A DNA stretch of 37,840 bases from an uncultured Brevibacillus sp. (GCA_946402065.1 CAMIVR010000043.1:1-37840); one strand, 5' to 3'. Positions 1-7,518 are shown, counted from the first letter of the stretch. The notes: generated by a model not told the origin, from the sequence alone. Numbers and translations: made by a program.

Positions 1-11
1 CCCTTAGGCAT

Positions 12-99
12 CGCGATGGAACAACTTCCGCTAATTTGCTAGCAAAAATCAAAAAACCGCTGATATTTTGCCAGCAAAAGCGGAACTAGTTTCATCGCG
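12..99. repeat. Long imperfect inverted repeat (about 38-nt arms)
   Basis: The left arm (12-50) and right arm (62-99) are near-complementary around an A-rich centre of about 11 nt. The outer 21 bases pair with three mismatches by eye (CGCGATG at one end, CATCGCG at the other). The inner parts carry two related small palindromes, TTTGCTAGCAAA and TTTTGCCAGCAAAA. As RNA this would be one hairpin of almost 90 nt. No terminal T-run follows on the plus strand, so it is not a plain terminator. It could be a small non-autonomous element of the MITE type, or a processing or termination hairpin for a gene to the left of the window. No transposase and no clear target duplication are visible. Confidence 0.6.
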
Positions 100-142
100 A
101 GCCCTTCGTCATCTTGGGCAAAAGCCCATCCGCAAATGTATC

Positions 143-170
143 ACTCCTCCTGCCTGTCCAGCATACCCTA
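143..170 (+). promoter_or_regulatory. Candidate sigma-K-type promoter before comA
   Basis: CATACCCTA at 162-170 fits the CATANNNTA form of the sigma-K -10 element as I recall it. An AC at 143-144 lies 17 nt upstream, the expected place for the short sigma-K -35. The transcript would start near 177, about 27 nt before the comA start. No convincing sigma-A promoter is seen here. A late mother-cell promoter would suit 3-sulfolactate production during sporulation. The motif is short, so chance is possible. Confidence 0.35.
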
Positions 171-203
171 TAGTGAAATGCCTAGCAGAAATGGGGAGAC
201 TTC

Positions 204-1022
204 ATGAAGGGAAACGAAACGCCTTTTTGGCCGAAAAGCTGGATGGATCCATCAATGCGCAGGGCGGAAAAGCCGCGTACGACCGGATTGACGATGGTTA
301 TTGACAAAGGTGCCGGACTGCGGGCGTTTGAGGACATGCTGCAAATCGCCGCACCTTATATTGACATGTATAAAATAGGCTTTGGCACTTCCGCACTCTA
401 CCCGGTTGCACTCCTGCAACAAAAAGTGGAGCTGGCAATGTCGCATCAAGTAAACGTCATGCCTGGCGGTACTTTTTTTGAAATAAGCTGTTCACAAGCC
501 CCGATTGAGAGCTATCTGGCGCGGATCAAAGCGATTGGCTACAACGCGGTTGAAATCTCCGACGGTTCCCTGCCGATACCGAAAGAGATGAGGCATAAGG
601 CGATTTCTCTTGCCGCTGAAGCCGGCTTTATCGTCTATTCGGAGTTCGGGAAAAAACGGGCGGATTTTAAAGCGGAGATCAATGGGCTGCTGGAAACGCT
701 GGAGGATGACCTGGTCGCCGGCGCTTCCTACGTCATCGTCGAAGCTCGTGAAAGCGGCAACGTCGGTGTCTTTTCCGCAAGCGGGGAGCTCGATACGGAG
801 TTTATGCGAAGCGTGATCGATCTGGCTGGCGACGACGCCGACAAGCTCATATGGGAAGCGCCGCAAAAGTCACAGCAGGTCGCACTGCTGCGGCAGCTCG
901 GGCTTAACGTTAACCTCGGGAATATCGCCATCACTGACATTCTCTCCTTGGAAGCCCTGCGCCGAGGCTTGCGAGGTGATACGACAGAATCGGTTTTGTC
1001 CGAGAGGAGACTGTTGACATGA
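204..1022 (+). CDS. comA: Phosphosulfolactate synthase (ComA/YitD family)
   Basis: This 272-residue protein resembles phosphosulfolactate synthase, which adds sulfite to phosphoenolpyruvate to make (R)-2-phospho-3-sulfolactate. The family is first known from archaeal coenzyme M synthesis; bacilli use it to make 3-sulfolactate, an abundant spore solute. The barrel-type segments YKIGFGTS, VMPGGTFFE, AVEISDGS and VIVEARESG are visible, the last near the sulfite/PEP end of the barrel. The ATG at 204 has GGGGAG six bases upstream. The stop overlaps the next start (ATGA), so comA and comB are translationally coupled. Length is normal for the family. A sigma-K-like promoter lies just upstream. Confidence 0.85.
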   Translation: MKGNETPFWPKSWMDPSMRRAEKPRTTGLTMVIDKGAGLRAFEDMLQIAAPYIDMYKIGFGTSALYPVALLQQKVELAMSHQVNVMPGGTFFEISCSQAPIESYLARIKAIGYNAVEISDGSLPIPKEMRHKAISLAAEAGFIVYSEFGKKRADFKAEINGLLETLEDDLVAGASYVIVEARESGNVGVFSASGELDTEFMRSVIDLAGDDADKLIWEAPQKSQQVALLRQLGLNVNLGNIAITDILSLEALRRGLRGDTTESVLSERRLLT

Positions 1023-1735
1023 AGCTGGACGTCGTCGCAACCGTGGAAGAAATTAGAAGCGACCAAATCATCAACCACGTCGTCATCATGATCGACGTTC
1101 TCCGCGCTTCCAGCAGCATCGTCACGGCACTGGCAGCGGGGTTTCAATCGATCATTCCCGTAGAGACGATCGGGCAGGCACACCTGTTGCGCAGTGAAAA
1201 AACGCGCTTGGCCGGGGAGCGGCATTGCAAAAAAATCAGCGACTTCGATTTCAACAACTCGCCGACCGAGCTTAAACGAGCAGGCTTAACCGGAATCGAC
1301 CTGATCCTGACGACGACCAATGGCACGCGAGCGATTCAAAAGGCCGACCGCGCCTCCCACTTGTTGATCGGCTGTTTCCTCAACGCGAGCGCCTGCATGC
1401 GCCATGCGCTCTCCTTTTATCAGGATGTTACGCTGTACTGTGCCGGCACGCGCCAGGAGTTCGCTCTTGAGGATGGATTAGCTGCGGGATTGTTGGTCCA
1501 CCTGGCACGGCAGCTTTCGCCGTCTTTGCAGCTCAGCGACTTTGCCGAGACGCTTGCCGCCAGCTACTTGTATCAATCCCCTCAACTGGTTGAGCGGCTC
1601 AGGCAATCGACGACAGGCAAGCGGCTGGTCCAACACCATTTTGGCGAAGACATTGAGCTTGCTGCCCAGCGCGACCTCTATCAGCTGGTTCCCTTCGTCA
1701 AGGAGGGAAGAATACTTCCCCGCCTTATTTCATAG
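1019..1735 (+). CDS. comB: 2-phosphosulfolactate phosphatase (ComB/YitC family)
   Basis: This 238-residue protein matches the ComB family, Mg-dependent phosphatases that convert 2-phosphosulfolactate to sulfolactate, the next step after ComA. Family-typical segments are the N-terminal VVIMIDVLRASSSI (about residues 20-33), a middle LILTTTNGTRAI, and YCAGTRQEFALEDGLAAG (about residues 140-157). The gene starts inside the comA stop codon, and the pair makes a complete two-step route from PEP and sulfite. No sulfolactate dehydrogenase or exporter is next to it, which agrees with storage as a spore solute rather than coenzyme M synthesis. The next gene lies about 200 nt downstream, beyond a strong hairpin. 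Confidence 0.85.
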   Translation: MKLDVVATVEEIRSDQIINHVVIMIDVLRASSSIVTALAAGFQSIIPVETIGQAHLLRSEKTRLAGERHCKKISDFDFNNSPTELKRAGLTGIDLILTTTNGTRAIQKADRASHLLIGCFLNASACMRHALSFYQDVTLYCAGTRQEFALEDGLAAGLLVHLARQLSPSLQLSDFAETLAASYLYQSPQLVERLRQSTTGKRLVQHHFGEDIELAAQRDLYQLVPFVKEGRILPRLIS

Positions 1736-1763
1736 AGTAATGTAAGAATTTTGTGGCAACGTG

Positions 1764-1809
1764 AGAGAAGCGAGGGTGTGCAGATTTACGGCGCACTCCT
1801 CTCTTCTCT
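1764..1809 (+). terminator. Strong hairpin after comB, weak T-run
   Basis: AGAGAAG-C-GAGGGTGTGC (1764-1781) pairs with the segment 1791-1809 ending CTTCTCT. This gives roughly 17 base pairs with one mismatch and a 9-nt loop. The downstream T-run is weak (TTTTG near 1818). It probably ends or protects the comAB transcript, but it also lies within the possible leader of the DUF441 gene. Confidence 0.5.
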
Positions 1810-1940
1810 CTGCCAGCTTTTGTTCGATGCGGCTGTCAAGCAACTTGCAAACAAACAACGCTTTTACAACATACATGAGAGTATCAGGGAACCTTCAGAA
1901 CGCGGGGTGTCGGCGTGACCAAAAAATGGACAGGGGTTCG

Positions 1941-2408
1941 ATGGCAATGCAGGTAATGTCAGGAGAAGTAATGCTCGTCATCCTTATCATCGTCGGACTG
2001 ATCGGCCGTTCGCCGATTATTGCAACGGCAGCCAGTATTTTGCTAGTGTTAAAGCTGACTTCGCTTGAACGCTTTTTCCCCACAGTGGAACGGCGCGGGC
2101 TGGAGCTTGGATTGCTGTTTCTGACCATTGCCGTACTCGTCCCGTTCGCCACCGAAAAAGTCACCTGGAAGCAGATTACGCCGCTGTTTACGACCGTCGT
2201 CGGGTTGCTCGCCTTGGCGGGTGGCGCGCTCGCTACGTATATGAACGGCAAAGGACTGGACATGCTGCGCACAGAGCCTCATCTGATCGTGGGGTTGGTG
2301 ATTGGCTCGATTATCGGGATTGTATTCTTTCGCGGGATTCCCGTCGGCCCCCTGATGGCAGCCGGTATCACTGCCTTGCTGATGAAAATTCTTTATTTCT
2401 TCAAATGA
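1941..2408 (+). CDS. DUF441 family membrane protein (YtwI-like)
   Basis: A 155-residue, very hydrophobic protein with about four membrane segments, matching the DUF441/YtwI family of unknown function. The ATG at 1941 (or 1947) follows AGGGG at 1932-1936. The frame stays open upstream, but that extension is not hydrophobic, lacks family likeness and runs through the hairpin region, so I exclude it; family members are about 150 residues. Glycine-rich turns such as GLIGRSP near the N-terminus and [13 protein letters not shown] near the C-terminus are typical. No partner is evident; it lies between the comAB operon and the convergent efp gene. Confidence 0.75.
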   Translation: MAMQVMSGEVMLVILIIVGLIGRSPIIATAASILLVLKLTSLERFFPTVERRGLELGLLFLTIAVLVPFATEKVTWKQITPLFTTVVGLLALAGGALATYMNGKGLDMLRTEPHLIVGLVIGSIIGIVFFRGIPVGPLMAAGITALLMKILYFFK

Positions 2409-2427
2409 GACGGGTTCGGCGAAACAA

Positions 2428-2503
2428 CAAACCTTGAAAAAGATCTTGTCTCGGGCCGTCGTGGTGGGGAGAGAAAAGAGGAATGGGCTCCGTTTTTTGG
2501 CGG
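2428..2503 (+). repeat. Dispersed intergenic repeat, copy 1
   Basis: This segment between DUF441 and efp closely matches 37,719-37,794 at the other end of the window, in the same orientation. The shared core runs from AAAAAGA through CGTCGTGGTGGG and GAGAAAAGAGGA to TGGGCT and CGTT, with about five substitutions and a one-base indel over some 57 bases. It contains no convincing ORF. It may be the edge of a mobile element, a family of intergenic repeats or a conserved RNA. Confidence 0.65.
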
Positions 2504-2601
2504 AGTCGACCTTGAGATGCTTCCATGTGGCGATGTCACTTGCGGAGCGTTCTCTTCCTGGCGATTCCCCTCGCCTCCACCACACCCATGGTTGCACGAT
2601 G

Positions 2602-2645
2602 AAAAAAATCCTCCCCATCCGCGATGCATGCGGAACTGAGGAGGA
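2602..2645 (-). terminator. Terminator of the efp operon
   Basis: Read on the minus strand, TCCTCC (2640-2645) pairs with GGAGGA (2609-2614), with an inner CCGC/GCGG stem, followed by seven T residues (2608-2602). It lies 15 nt after the efp stop, as expected for a Rho-independent terminator. Confidence 0.75.
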
Positions 2646-2660
2646 CCTGGCTTCGGAGGC

Positions 2661-3218
2661 TTACGCCCGCGATACGTATGCTTCTGTACGGGTATCGATG
2701 ATCAGCTTGTCGCCTTCGTTGACGAACAGCGGTACGTTCACCACAAAACCGGTTTCCAGCGTCGCTTTTTTGGTCGCACCTGTAGCCGTATCACCTTTGA
2801 TTCCCGGCTCGCACTCGGTCACAACCAGCTCAACGGAGTTCGGCAGTTGAATCCCGATGATCTCGTTGTTGTACGACATGATTTGTACGTTCATGTTCTC
2901 TTTCAGGAAGTTCAGCTCGCGTTCGATTTGATTGCGTGACAACGTGATTTGTTCGTATGTTTCTGTATTCATAAAAGTGTAATCGTCGCCGCTGCCGTAG
3001 AGATACTGCATCGTACTGTTTTCAATCCGGGCAGGATTCACTTTTTCACCGCCGCGGAACGTCATTTCGGTCACGTTGCCGTTGCGGAGATTGCGCAGCT
3101 TGGAACGGACAAAGGCAGCGCCTTTCCCTGGTTTTACGTGTTGGAATTCCAGAACCGTGAAAATGTTTCCATCTACTTCAATTGTTAAGCCGGTACGAAA
3201 GTCGTTAACTGAAATCAT
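2661..3218 (-). CDS. efp: Translation elongation factor P
   Basis: A full-length 185-residue EF-P, which binds between the P and E sites of the ribosome and relieves stalling at polyproline stretches. The N-terminal KOW-like domain carries the loop [10 protein letters not shown] with Lys32 at the tip, the residue modified with 5-aminopentanol in B. subtilis. The C-terminal OB domains (about residues 65-185) include the family signature around [16 protein letters not shown]. The ATG has AGGGGG six bases upstream. It is the last gene of the yqhR-aroQ-yqhT-efp run, 40 nt after yqhT, and ends in a strong terminator. Its link to Pro-peptidase yqhT is conserved in bacilli. Confidence 0.97.
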   Translation of the reverse strand: MISVNDFRTGLTIEVDGNIFTVLEFQHVKPGKGAAFVRSKLRNLRNGNVTEMTFRGGEKVNPARIENSTMQYLYGSGDDYTFMNTETYEQITLSRNQIERELNFLKENMNVQIMSYNNEIIGIQLPNSVELVVTECEPGIKGDTATGATKKATLETGFVVNVPLFVNEGDKLIIDTRTEAYVSRA

Positions 3219-3258
3219 CTTAGGCCCCCTAAAGAATCTATAACGTTACTATTATAAA

Positions 3259-4332
3259 TTAGACAGGTAAAATGAGCAACTCTTTCGTTGATTTCGTCAG
3301 AATCTCGCAGCCTGTCTCCGTGATGAATACGTCGTCTTCGATGCGCACTCCGCCGATGCCGCTCAAGTAAATACCTGGCTCGACGGTCACCAGCATGCCG
3401 GGTTCGAGTACCGCGTCGCTGCTCATCGACAGATTGGGCGCTTCGTGAACTTCCAGGCCGAAGCTGTGTCCGGCACTGTGTCCGTAAGCATCTCCATAAC
3501 CCGCCTGGACGATGATGTCACGCGTCAGCGCATCCGCCTCTTTTCCCGTCATGCCCGGGCGAATGCCTGTCACCCCAGCCAGTTGGGCGCGCAGAACGAT
3601 ATCGTAGATTTCTTTCAGCTGGTCGCTTGGCTCGCCCACCGCTACCGTACGGGTAATATCCGAACAGTAGCCTTGATACAGCGCCCCGTAGTCCATCGTT
3701 ACCAGTTCGCCTGCTGCAATCACCTTGTCGCTCGCATGGCCGTGCGGCAAAGCTCCGCGTACACCGGAAGCGACAATCGTATCAAACGAGGACGATGTCG
3801 CTCCCTGTTTGCGCATAAACACTTCCAGCTCCAGAGCGACGTCAACTTCACGCACGCCCGGCTTGATAAAGGCCAATATGTGTTCAAACGCTGCGTCTGC
3901 AATCCGCGTCGCCTCGCGAACCGTTTCCAGTTCGCCCTTATCCTTGTACATTCTCAGTTTTTCAACCATCCCGCCGACTGGCACCAGTTCTACGCCTGCA
4001 AAGGCATTTGTCCACGACTCAAACGTACCATAAGACGTGTACTGTTTTTCAAAGCCCAGCTTTTTCACGCCCATCGCCTGCAATTGGCCGGCAATCGCTG
4101 GTATTGCCTGGCGCTTGTTGTCGACGACGGTGAAAGCGGGGCACTGGGTCTGAGCCTGCTCGACATAGCGAAAATCCGTAACGAATACAGCCTTCGCCAA
4201 AGAGACGATCGCCCACCCGGTCGACCCGGTAAAACCGCTGATGTAGCGGCGATTGGCACTGCTCTCGACAATAATTGCGTCCAACCGCTGTTCCTGCAGT
4301 GCACTTCTCAGCTTTTCCAAACGTTGTGACAT
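3259..4332 (-). CDS. yqhT: M24B Xaa-Pro aminopeptidase family (YqhT)
   Basis: A 357-residue 'pita-bread' metallopeptidase resembling YqhT/Xaa-Pro dipeptidase, a cytoplasmic enzyme that frees the residue before proline. The N-terminal creatinase-like domain (to about residue 125) includes NRRYISGFTGSTG. The catalytic domain shows all five expected metal ligands, in TMDYGA, CSDITRT, AGHSFGL, VEPGIY and IEDDV. The ATG follows AAGGGGGAAGAGGA. It lies 12 nt after aroQ and 40 nt before efp, the gene order known from B. subtilis. Two further M24 paralogues lie at 35,311-37,591, and the nearer of those is strikingly similar in motif layout. Confidence 0.9.
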   Translation of the reverse strand: MSQRLEKLRSALQEQRLDAIIVESSANRRYISGFTGSTGWAIVSLAKAVFVTDFRYVEQAQTQCPAFTVVDNKRQAIPAIAGQLQAMGVKKLGFEKQYTSYGTFESWTNAFAGVELVPVGGMVEKLRMYKDKGELETVREATRIADAAFEHILAFIKPGVREVDVALELEVFMRKQGATSSSFDTIVASGVRGALPHGHASDKVIAAGELVTMDYGALYQGYCSDITRTVAVGEPSDQLKEIYDIVLRAQLAGVTGIRPGMTGKEADALTRDIIVQAGYGDAYGHSAGHSFGLEVHEAPNLSMSSDAVLEPGMLVTVEPGIYLSGIGGVRIEDDVFITETGCEILTKSTKELLILPV

Positions 4333-4344
4333 TCCTCTTCCCCC

Positions 4345-4794
4345 TTAGTGATTGCGTGCTTTTTCAATCCGTCGCACCAATGCTCGCAAGGCCCATTCAT
4401 ACCCGTCACTGCCCAAACCGACAATCTGCCCGACCGTTACCGGAGAAATAACCGAGTGGTGACGAAATTCTTCACGCGTATGTACATTGGATATATGAAC
4501 TTCTATCGTCGGCAGCTGAACGGTGGCGAGCGCATCGCGGATCGCGTAGCTGTAGTGTGTGAACGCTCCCGGATTCATGACGATCCCGTCGTGTACACCC
4601 CACGCGGCGTGGATGGCATCGATCAGGTCGCCTTCGTGATTGGACTGCATGTGCTCAAGCGTACCGTTCAGCTCGTCCATGACCGCCACCAATCTCGTGA
4701 TAATATCGTCAAGCGTTTCGCTCCCGTAAATCGCCGGCTCGCGTCTACCGAGCATGTTTAGATTAGGTCCGTTGAGCACCAGTATTGAAGCCAT
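4345..4794 (-). CDS. aroQ: 3-dehydroquinate dehydratase, type II
   Basis: A 149-residue type II dehydroquinase, which removes water from 3-dehydroquinate in the shikimate pathway and acts as a dodecamer in the family. The start [13 protein letters not shown] is diagnostic; the flexible lid RREPAIYG carries the catalytic Tyr, and [31 protein letters not shown] and [12 protein letters not shown] follow in the usual order. The ATG at 4,794 is preceded by AGGAGGA at good spacing. The frame is open 39 codons further upstream, but that part overlaps non-coding sequence and lacks similarity. It sits between yqhR and yqhT. A possible extended -10 (TGGTAAAAT, 4,851-4,859, minus strand) could give it its own promoter. 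Confidence 0.95.
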   Translation of the reverse strand: MASILVLNGPNLNMLGRREPAIYGSETLDDIITRLVAVMDELNGTLEHMQSNHEGDLIDAIHAAWGVHDGIVMNPGAFTHYSYAIRDALATVQLPTIEVHISNVHTREEFRHHSVISPVTVGQIVGLGSDGYEWALRALVRRIEKARNH

Positions 4795-4882
4795 CTTTGA
4801 TCCTCCTCCGCTCATCCCTGATATCGTTAAAAAAATTTTTTCTAAAGGGTATTTTACCATACGGCTGAGCGGATTGAACAGA

Positions 4883-5347
4883 TTATTCCAGATCAAAGCG
4901 TTCCGCGACAAGGCTCACCCCGACAAACATGCCGAGGGAAAGAAACCACGTCAGCTCCGTACACAGCGTGTCGGCAGACCAGCTGTTAAAATCGTAGAAG
5001 AAGCCGAACACTACCAGCCAGGCCAGTCCGTAAGGCAGTCCCGCCCACCAGATGTCCATTCGGGATAACGTAAGGGTGTAGAGGATCGTAGCGATTCCGA
5101 TCAAGACAAACAGAAACAGAACCCCGACGATGATGCCCGCATTCGATTCCTCCCCGCTCGCGCCGTAAAACGGTCTGGAAAACGAACGCACACCATAAGG
5201 AGTGAAGGCAAAGTAAGCAGCAGCCGAACGAACGATTCCCCAAATCAGCGTGCCCCAAAACGCAAGCTCCATTATTTTGTTCCAATGAATCGGCCGGATT
5301 TTTCGCCGTTGCTGCTCAGTCGAATGGCTGGAGCTCGTCATGCCCAT
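4883..5347 (-). CDS. yqhR: YqhR-like membrane protein
   Basis: A 154-residue membrane protein at the yqhR position. It has a short basic cytoplasmic N-terminus followed by about four hydrophobic segments, with motifs such as [21 protein letters not shown] and [15 protein letters not shown]. The family is membrane-bound and of unknown function. GTG (5,350), ATG (5,347) and ATG (5,341) are in frame; ATG 5,347 is chosen because GGAGG of a perfect GGAGGTGA lies nine bases before it. It heads the run to aroQ, yqhT and efp and is divergent from yqhQ, with 134 nt between them. Confidence 0.8.
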   Translation of the reverse strand: MGMTSSSHSTEQQRRKIRPIHWNKIMELAFWGTLIWGIVRSAAAYFAFTPYGVRSFSRPFYGASGEESNAGIIVGVLFLFVLIGIATILYTLTLSRMDIWWAGLPYGLAWLVVFGFFYDFNSWSADTLCTELTWFLSLGMFVGVSLVAERFDLE

Positions 5348-5425
5348 CACAAATCACCTCCACCCTAGTATGTTCTAACCAAGCACTTTCCATCATAAAC
5401 ACAATCGCTTGATTCGATCATCTGC

Positions 5426-5455
5426 TTGTAGCAGTAAGCTGCGGTTTACGATAAT
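5426..5455 (+). promoter_or_regulatory. Possible promoter of yqhQ
   Basis: TTGTAG (5,426-5,431) and GATAAT (5,450-5,455) are 18 nt apart and lie 26 nt before the yqhQ start. The -10 is good and the -35 poor. Confidence 0.35.
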
Positions 5456-5481
5456 ATAGTGGGTAAGGAAGGTGATCAAGG

Positions 5482-6420
5482 TTGGCACAACAAAACGTAC
5501 CTAACTACGGAGGGCAAGCCGTCATTGAAGGGGTTATGTTTGGCGGCAAAAAGGTGACTGTCACCGCTGTACGTAGAAAAAATCAGGAAATCGAATACTT
5601 TGAGGCACCACGCGAATCAAAAGCATGGGTAAACTCCTTGAAAAAAATCCCATTCATTCGCGGAATCGTCGGATTGATCGAAGCAAGTGCGAACGGTGCC
5701 AAACACCTCAATTTTGCATCGGAGAAATACAGCCAGGAATCGGATGATCCTTCAGATTCGCAAGGACCGTCAAAATTGACGCTGATTCTCGGCGTTGCAG
5801 TCGTAGGGGTACTCTCTTTTCTCTTCGGAAAGCTGCTGTTTACGCTGCTTCCGGTCTTTCTCGCAAAATTTATTTTCGGCACATGGGTTCCCGACGGAAT
5901 CCCGCAGAACCTCGTCGAAGGCGGATTGAAAATCATCCTGCTCCTGGGCTATATCATCGCCATCGCGCAAGCTCCATTGATCAAGCGGCTGTTTCAATAT
6001 CACGGTGCCGAGCACAAAGTGATTAATGCGTTCGAAGCCGGGGTAGAATTGACGGTAAAGAATGTGCAAAAATTCTCCACGCTTCACTACCGTTGCGGCA
6101 GCAGCTTCATCATTTTTACCGTGCTCGTCGGTGTCATCGTCTATTCGCTGTTCAGCTACGACACTTTGCTGGAGCGCGTCGTACAGCGCATTCTGCTGCT
6201 GCCGCTGGTAATCGGACTCTCTTATGAAGTCCTGCAGTGGACGAATCTGCTCCGCGATACACCCGTTTTGCGTTATTTAGGATATCCTGGTCTGTGGCTG
6301 CAAAAAATCACCACGCGTGAACCAGACGACAGCCAAGTAGAAGTGGCGATTGCCGCATTTGACAAAATGCGAGAACGTGACCGGACTCTTGCCGAGAATC
6401 AGTTCGCTACCACCGGGTAA
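5482..6420 (+). CDS. yqhQ: DUF1385 membrane protein YqhQ
   Basis: A 312-residue DUF1385 protein. The N-terminal signature YGGQAVIEGVMFGG (about residues 9-22) and the central QYHGAEHKVINAFE are both diagnostic; the second carries conserved His and Glu residues that suggest a metal site. Three to four membrane segments surround it, and a charged C-terminus follows. Its biochemical role is not established. The start is TTG at 5,482, chosen because AAGGAAGGTG lies about seven bases upstream and because the family signature begins just after it. It is divergent from yqhR and followed 44 nt later by a yqhP-like gene, as in other bacilli. Confidence 0.88.
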   Translation: MAQQNVPNYGGQAVIEGVMFGGKKVTVTAVRRKNQEIEYFEAPRESKAWVNSLKKIPFIRGIVGLIEASANGAKHLNFASEKYSQESDDPSDSQGPSKLTLILGVAVVGVLSFLFGKLLFTLLPVFLAKFIFGTWVPDGIPQNLVEGGLKIILLLGYIIAIAQAPLIKRLFQYHGAEHKVINAFEAGVELTVKNVQKFSTLHYRCGSSFIIFTVLVGVIVYSLFSYDTLLERVVQRILLLPLVIGLSYEVLQWTNLLRDTPVLRYLGYPGLWLQKITTREPDDSQVEVAIAAFDKMRERDRTLAENQFATTG

Positions 6421-6464
6421 TCCTGCACATGCCAGTTCTCTATTTTCTCTTGAGGTGAGGCCCG

Positions 6465-6788
6465 ATGTCGACTCGCATTCATCCGGTTATTGTCGTTGTT
6501 TTGCTTTTTGCCGTGGTTGGTTTTATCTTTGAGTTGATCACAAACCCGATCTACACGCTGTTAATGATTGGGCTGTGCGCGCTCGTCCTGTTCCTGTTGC
6601 ACACGTATATGAAAACGGGACGGTTTCTGCCAAGCCGCCTGGTGATGAAGCCAAAAGAAAAACCAGCACCAAAAACAACGAAGAAAACCAGTACACCACG
6701 AAAAAACGTTCCCTTCCAGGTGATTGAAGGAAGCAAAGGAAAGTCCAAGCCAAAAGAAAAGCCGAAAGATCGACATTTCCATCGGTAA
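6465..6788 (+). CDS. Small membrane protein at the yqhP position (SA1362-like)
   Basis: A 107-residue protein with two adjacent hydrophobic segments (about residues 7-23 and 28-46). A strongly basic, Lys/Pro-rich cytoplasmic tail follows (repeated PKEKP, KTTKKTS, KSKPKEKPKD). This layout and the place right after yqhQ fit the YqhP/SA1362 group, whose function is unknown. The ATG has GAGGTGAGG four bases upstream. Ten bases after the stop lies a strong terminator, so yqhQ and this gene form a two-gene operon. Assignment to the family rests mainly on context. Confidence 0.65.
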   Translation: MSTRIHPVIVVVLLFAVVGFIFELITNPIYTLLMIGLCALVLFLLHTYMKTGRFLPSRLVMKPKEKPAPKTTKKTSTPRKNVPFQVIEGSKGKSKPKEKPKDRHFHR

Positions 6789-6797
6789 CAAACAGTA

Positions 6798-6845
6798 CGG
6801 CGATTGCCCCTGGTACGCATCAGGGAGCAATCGCCGTTTTTCTTT
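6798..6845 (+). terminator. Terminator of the yqhQ operon
   Basis: CGGCGATTGC (6,798-6,807) pairs perfectly with GCAATCGCCG (6,827-6,836), followed by TTTTTCTTT. On the minus strand the tail is weaker (TACTGTTTG), but it may also stop transcripts from paaB. Confidence 0.9.
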
Positions 6846-6937
6846 ATTTGGAGAAACAGGGTAACAAGCGACTCCCCGGATTCGGGGCGAAGCTCGCAAA
6901 CGTGCCGGAGGATTTGGCCCGCACTCCTAACCAGCCG

Positions 6938-7297
6938 CTATGTTCCTCTCTCACCAGTGTCTTGTTCTGCTTTTTTCCAGGCGTCATAGCGCTCCTGGTG
7001 TTTTCGCCACCGCGACACGAGCTCGCCGTAGCCTTTCGTTTCGCGGTACGTCTTGTTGCCGAGCCGTTCGAGGTAAGGGCGATCTTCGACGGGAAGCATG
7101 TGGATGTCTTCGCGTCTGACCACCCACAGGTTATGACACGGTTCCCGGCGCAGAAAGTTCTCTCTTGCCATCGCCAGGGCAATTTCCGGATTGGGGGCGA
7201 GCAAACTGAACTGATGAATAAAATGCGCAGTCGGGCTTTTCTGGCTGAACACTTCGTAGACATCAAATGATGGAATTCCTTTTTCATGGTTACTCAT
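6938..7297 (-). CDS. paaB: PaaB-like subunit of phenylacetyl-CoA epoxidase (orphan)
   Basis: A 119-residue protein resembling PaaB of the multicomponent phenylacetyl-CoA 1,2-epoxidase (PaaABCE), where PaaB bridges the catalytic PaaA-PaaC dimers. Visible family-like parts are FDVYEVFSQKSP, an HQFSLLAPN...ALAMARENFLRRE helix, NLWVVRREDI and NKTYRETKGYG, followed by a charged tail longer than in the roughly 95-residue enteric form, as in Gram-positive homologues. PaaA, PaaC, PaaD, PaaE and phenylacetate-CoA ligase are all absent from the window. The ATG follows AAGGGAGGTGA at six bases and overlaps a 45-residue upstream ORF by eight bases. It may serve another oxygenase elsewhere or have gained a different role. 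Confidence 0.75.
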   Translation of the reverse strand: MSNHEKGIPSFDVYEVFSQKSPTAHFIHQFSLLAPNPEIALAMARENFLRREPCHNLWVVRREDIHMLPVEDRPYLERLGNKTYRETKGYGELVSRWRKHQERYDAWKKAEQDTGERGT

Positions 7298-7427
7298 TCC
7301 CGTTCACCTCCCTTGTTACGCGGCCAAATGCGATTCTCACGCGTCTTGCCAAGCGGTTGATCCGGTCCGGAAATGCTTCCTTTCGCTCCTCGCAGGAAGG
7401 CTCGGCGCTCCCTGTCTGCGTTTGCAT
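7290..7427 (-). CDS. Small ORF overlapping the paaB start (45 aa)
   Basis: An ORF of 45 codons beginning at ATG 7,427, with GGAGGGGGAG five bases upstream, a very good ribosome site. It ends inside the paaB start region (8-bp overlap), so its translation could couple to paaB. The product is polar and basic with many Arg and Glu residues (EERKEAFPDRINRLARRVRIAFGR could form an amphipathic helix). I do not recognise it. It may be a leader peptide, a small partner of PaaB, or the remnant of a longer gene such as paaA, though no PaaA motif is visible. Confidence 0.5.
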   Translation of the reverse strand: MQTQTGSAEPSCEERKEAFPDRINRLARRVRIAFGRVTREVNGNE

Positions 7428-7462
7428 AAAAACTCCCCCTCCATGTTGCGTTTATTTCGTCG

Positions 7463-7509
7463 TGCGTTTTTATAACGCAATAATATCATAACGTCATATA
7501 TTTTTACAA
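7463..7509 (-). promoter_or_regulatory. Promoter and palindromic operator of the paaB unit
   Basis: On the minus strand TTGTAA (7,504-7,509) and TATTAT (7,480-7,485) are spaced 18 nt. Directly downstream, overlapping the expected start point, is a perfect inverted repeat TGCGTT-N5-AACGCA (7,463-7,479), typical in size of a TetR-type operator. A second TGCGTTT lies at 7,446-7,452 and an ATAACG at 7,488-7,493. A half-site (AACGCA) is also found at the putative livH promoter near 13,250. No regulator gene of this type is in the window. Confidence 0.5.
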
Positions 7510-7518
7510 TATATAGAA

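Noticed and set aside
1761..1940. N-terminal extension of the DUF441 protein (60 codons)
   Set aside because: It runs through a strong hairpin and gives a protein far longer than the family; AGGGG marks the start at 1,941 or 1,947.
3445..4329. A 294-codon open frame on the plus strand across yqhT
   Set aside because: It lies fully antisense to a gene with complete M24 motifs, has no family likeness and no good ribosome site; GC-rich antisense frames of this length occur by chance here.
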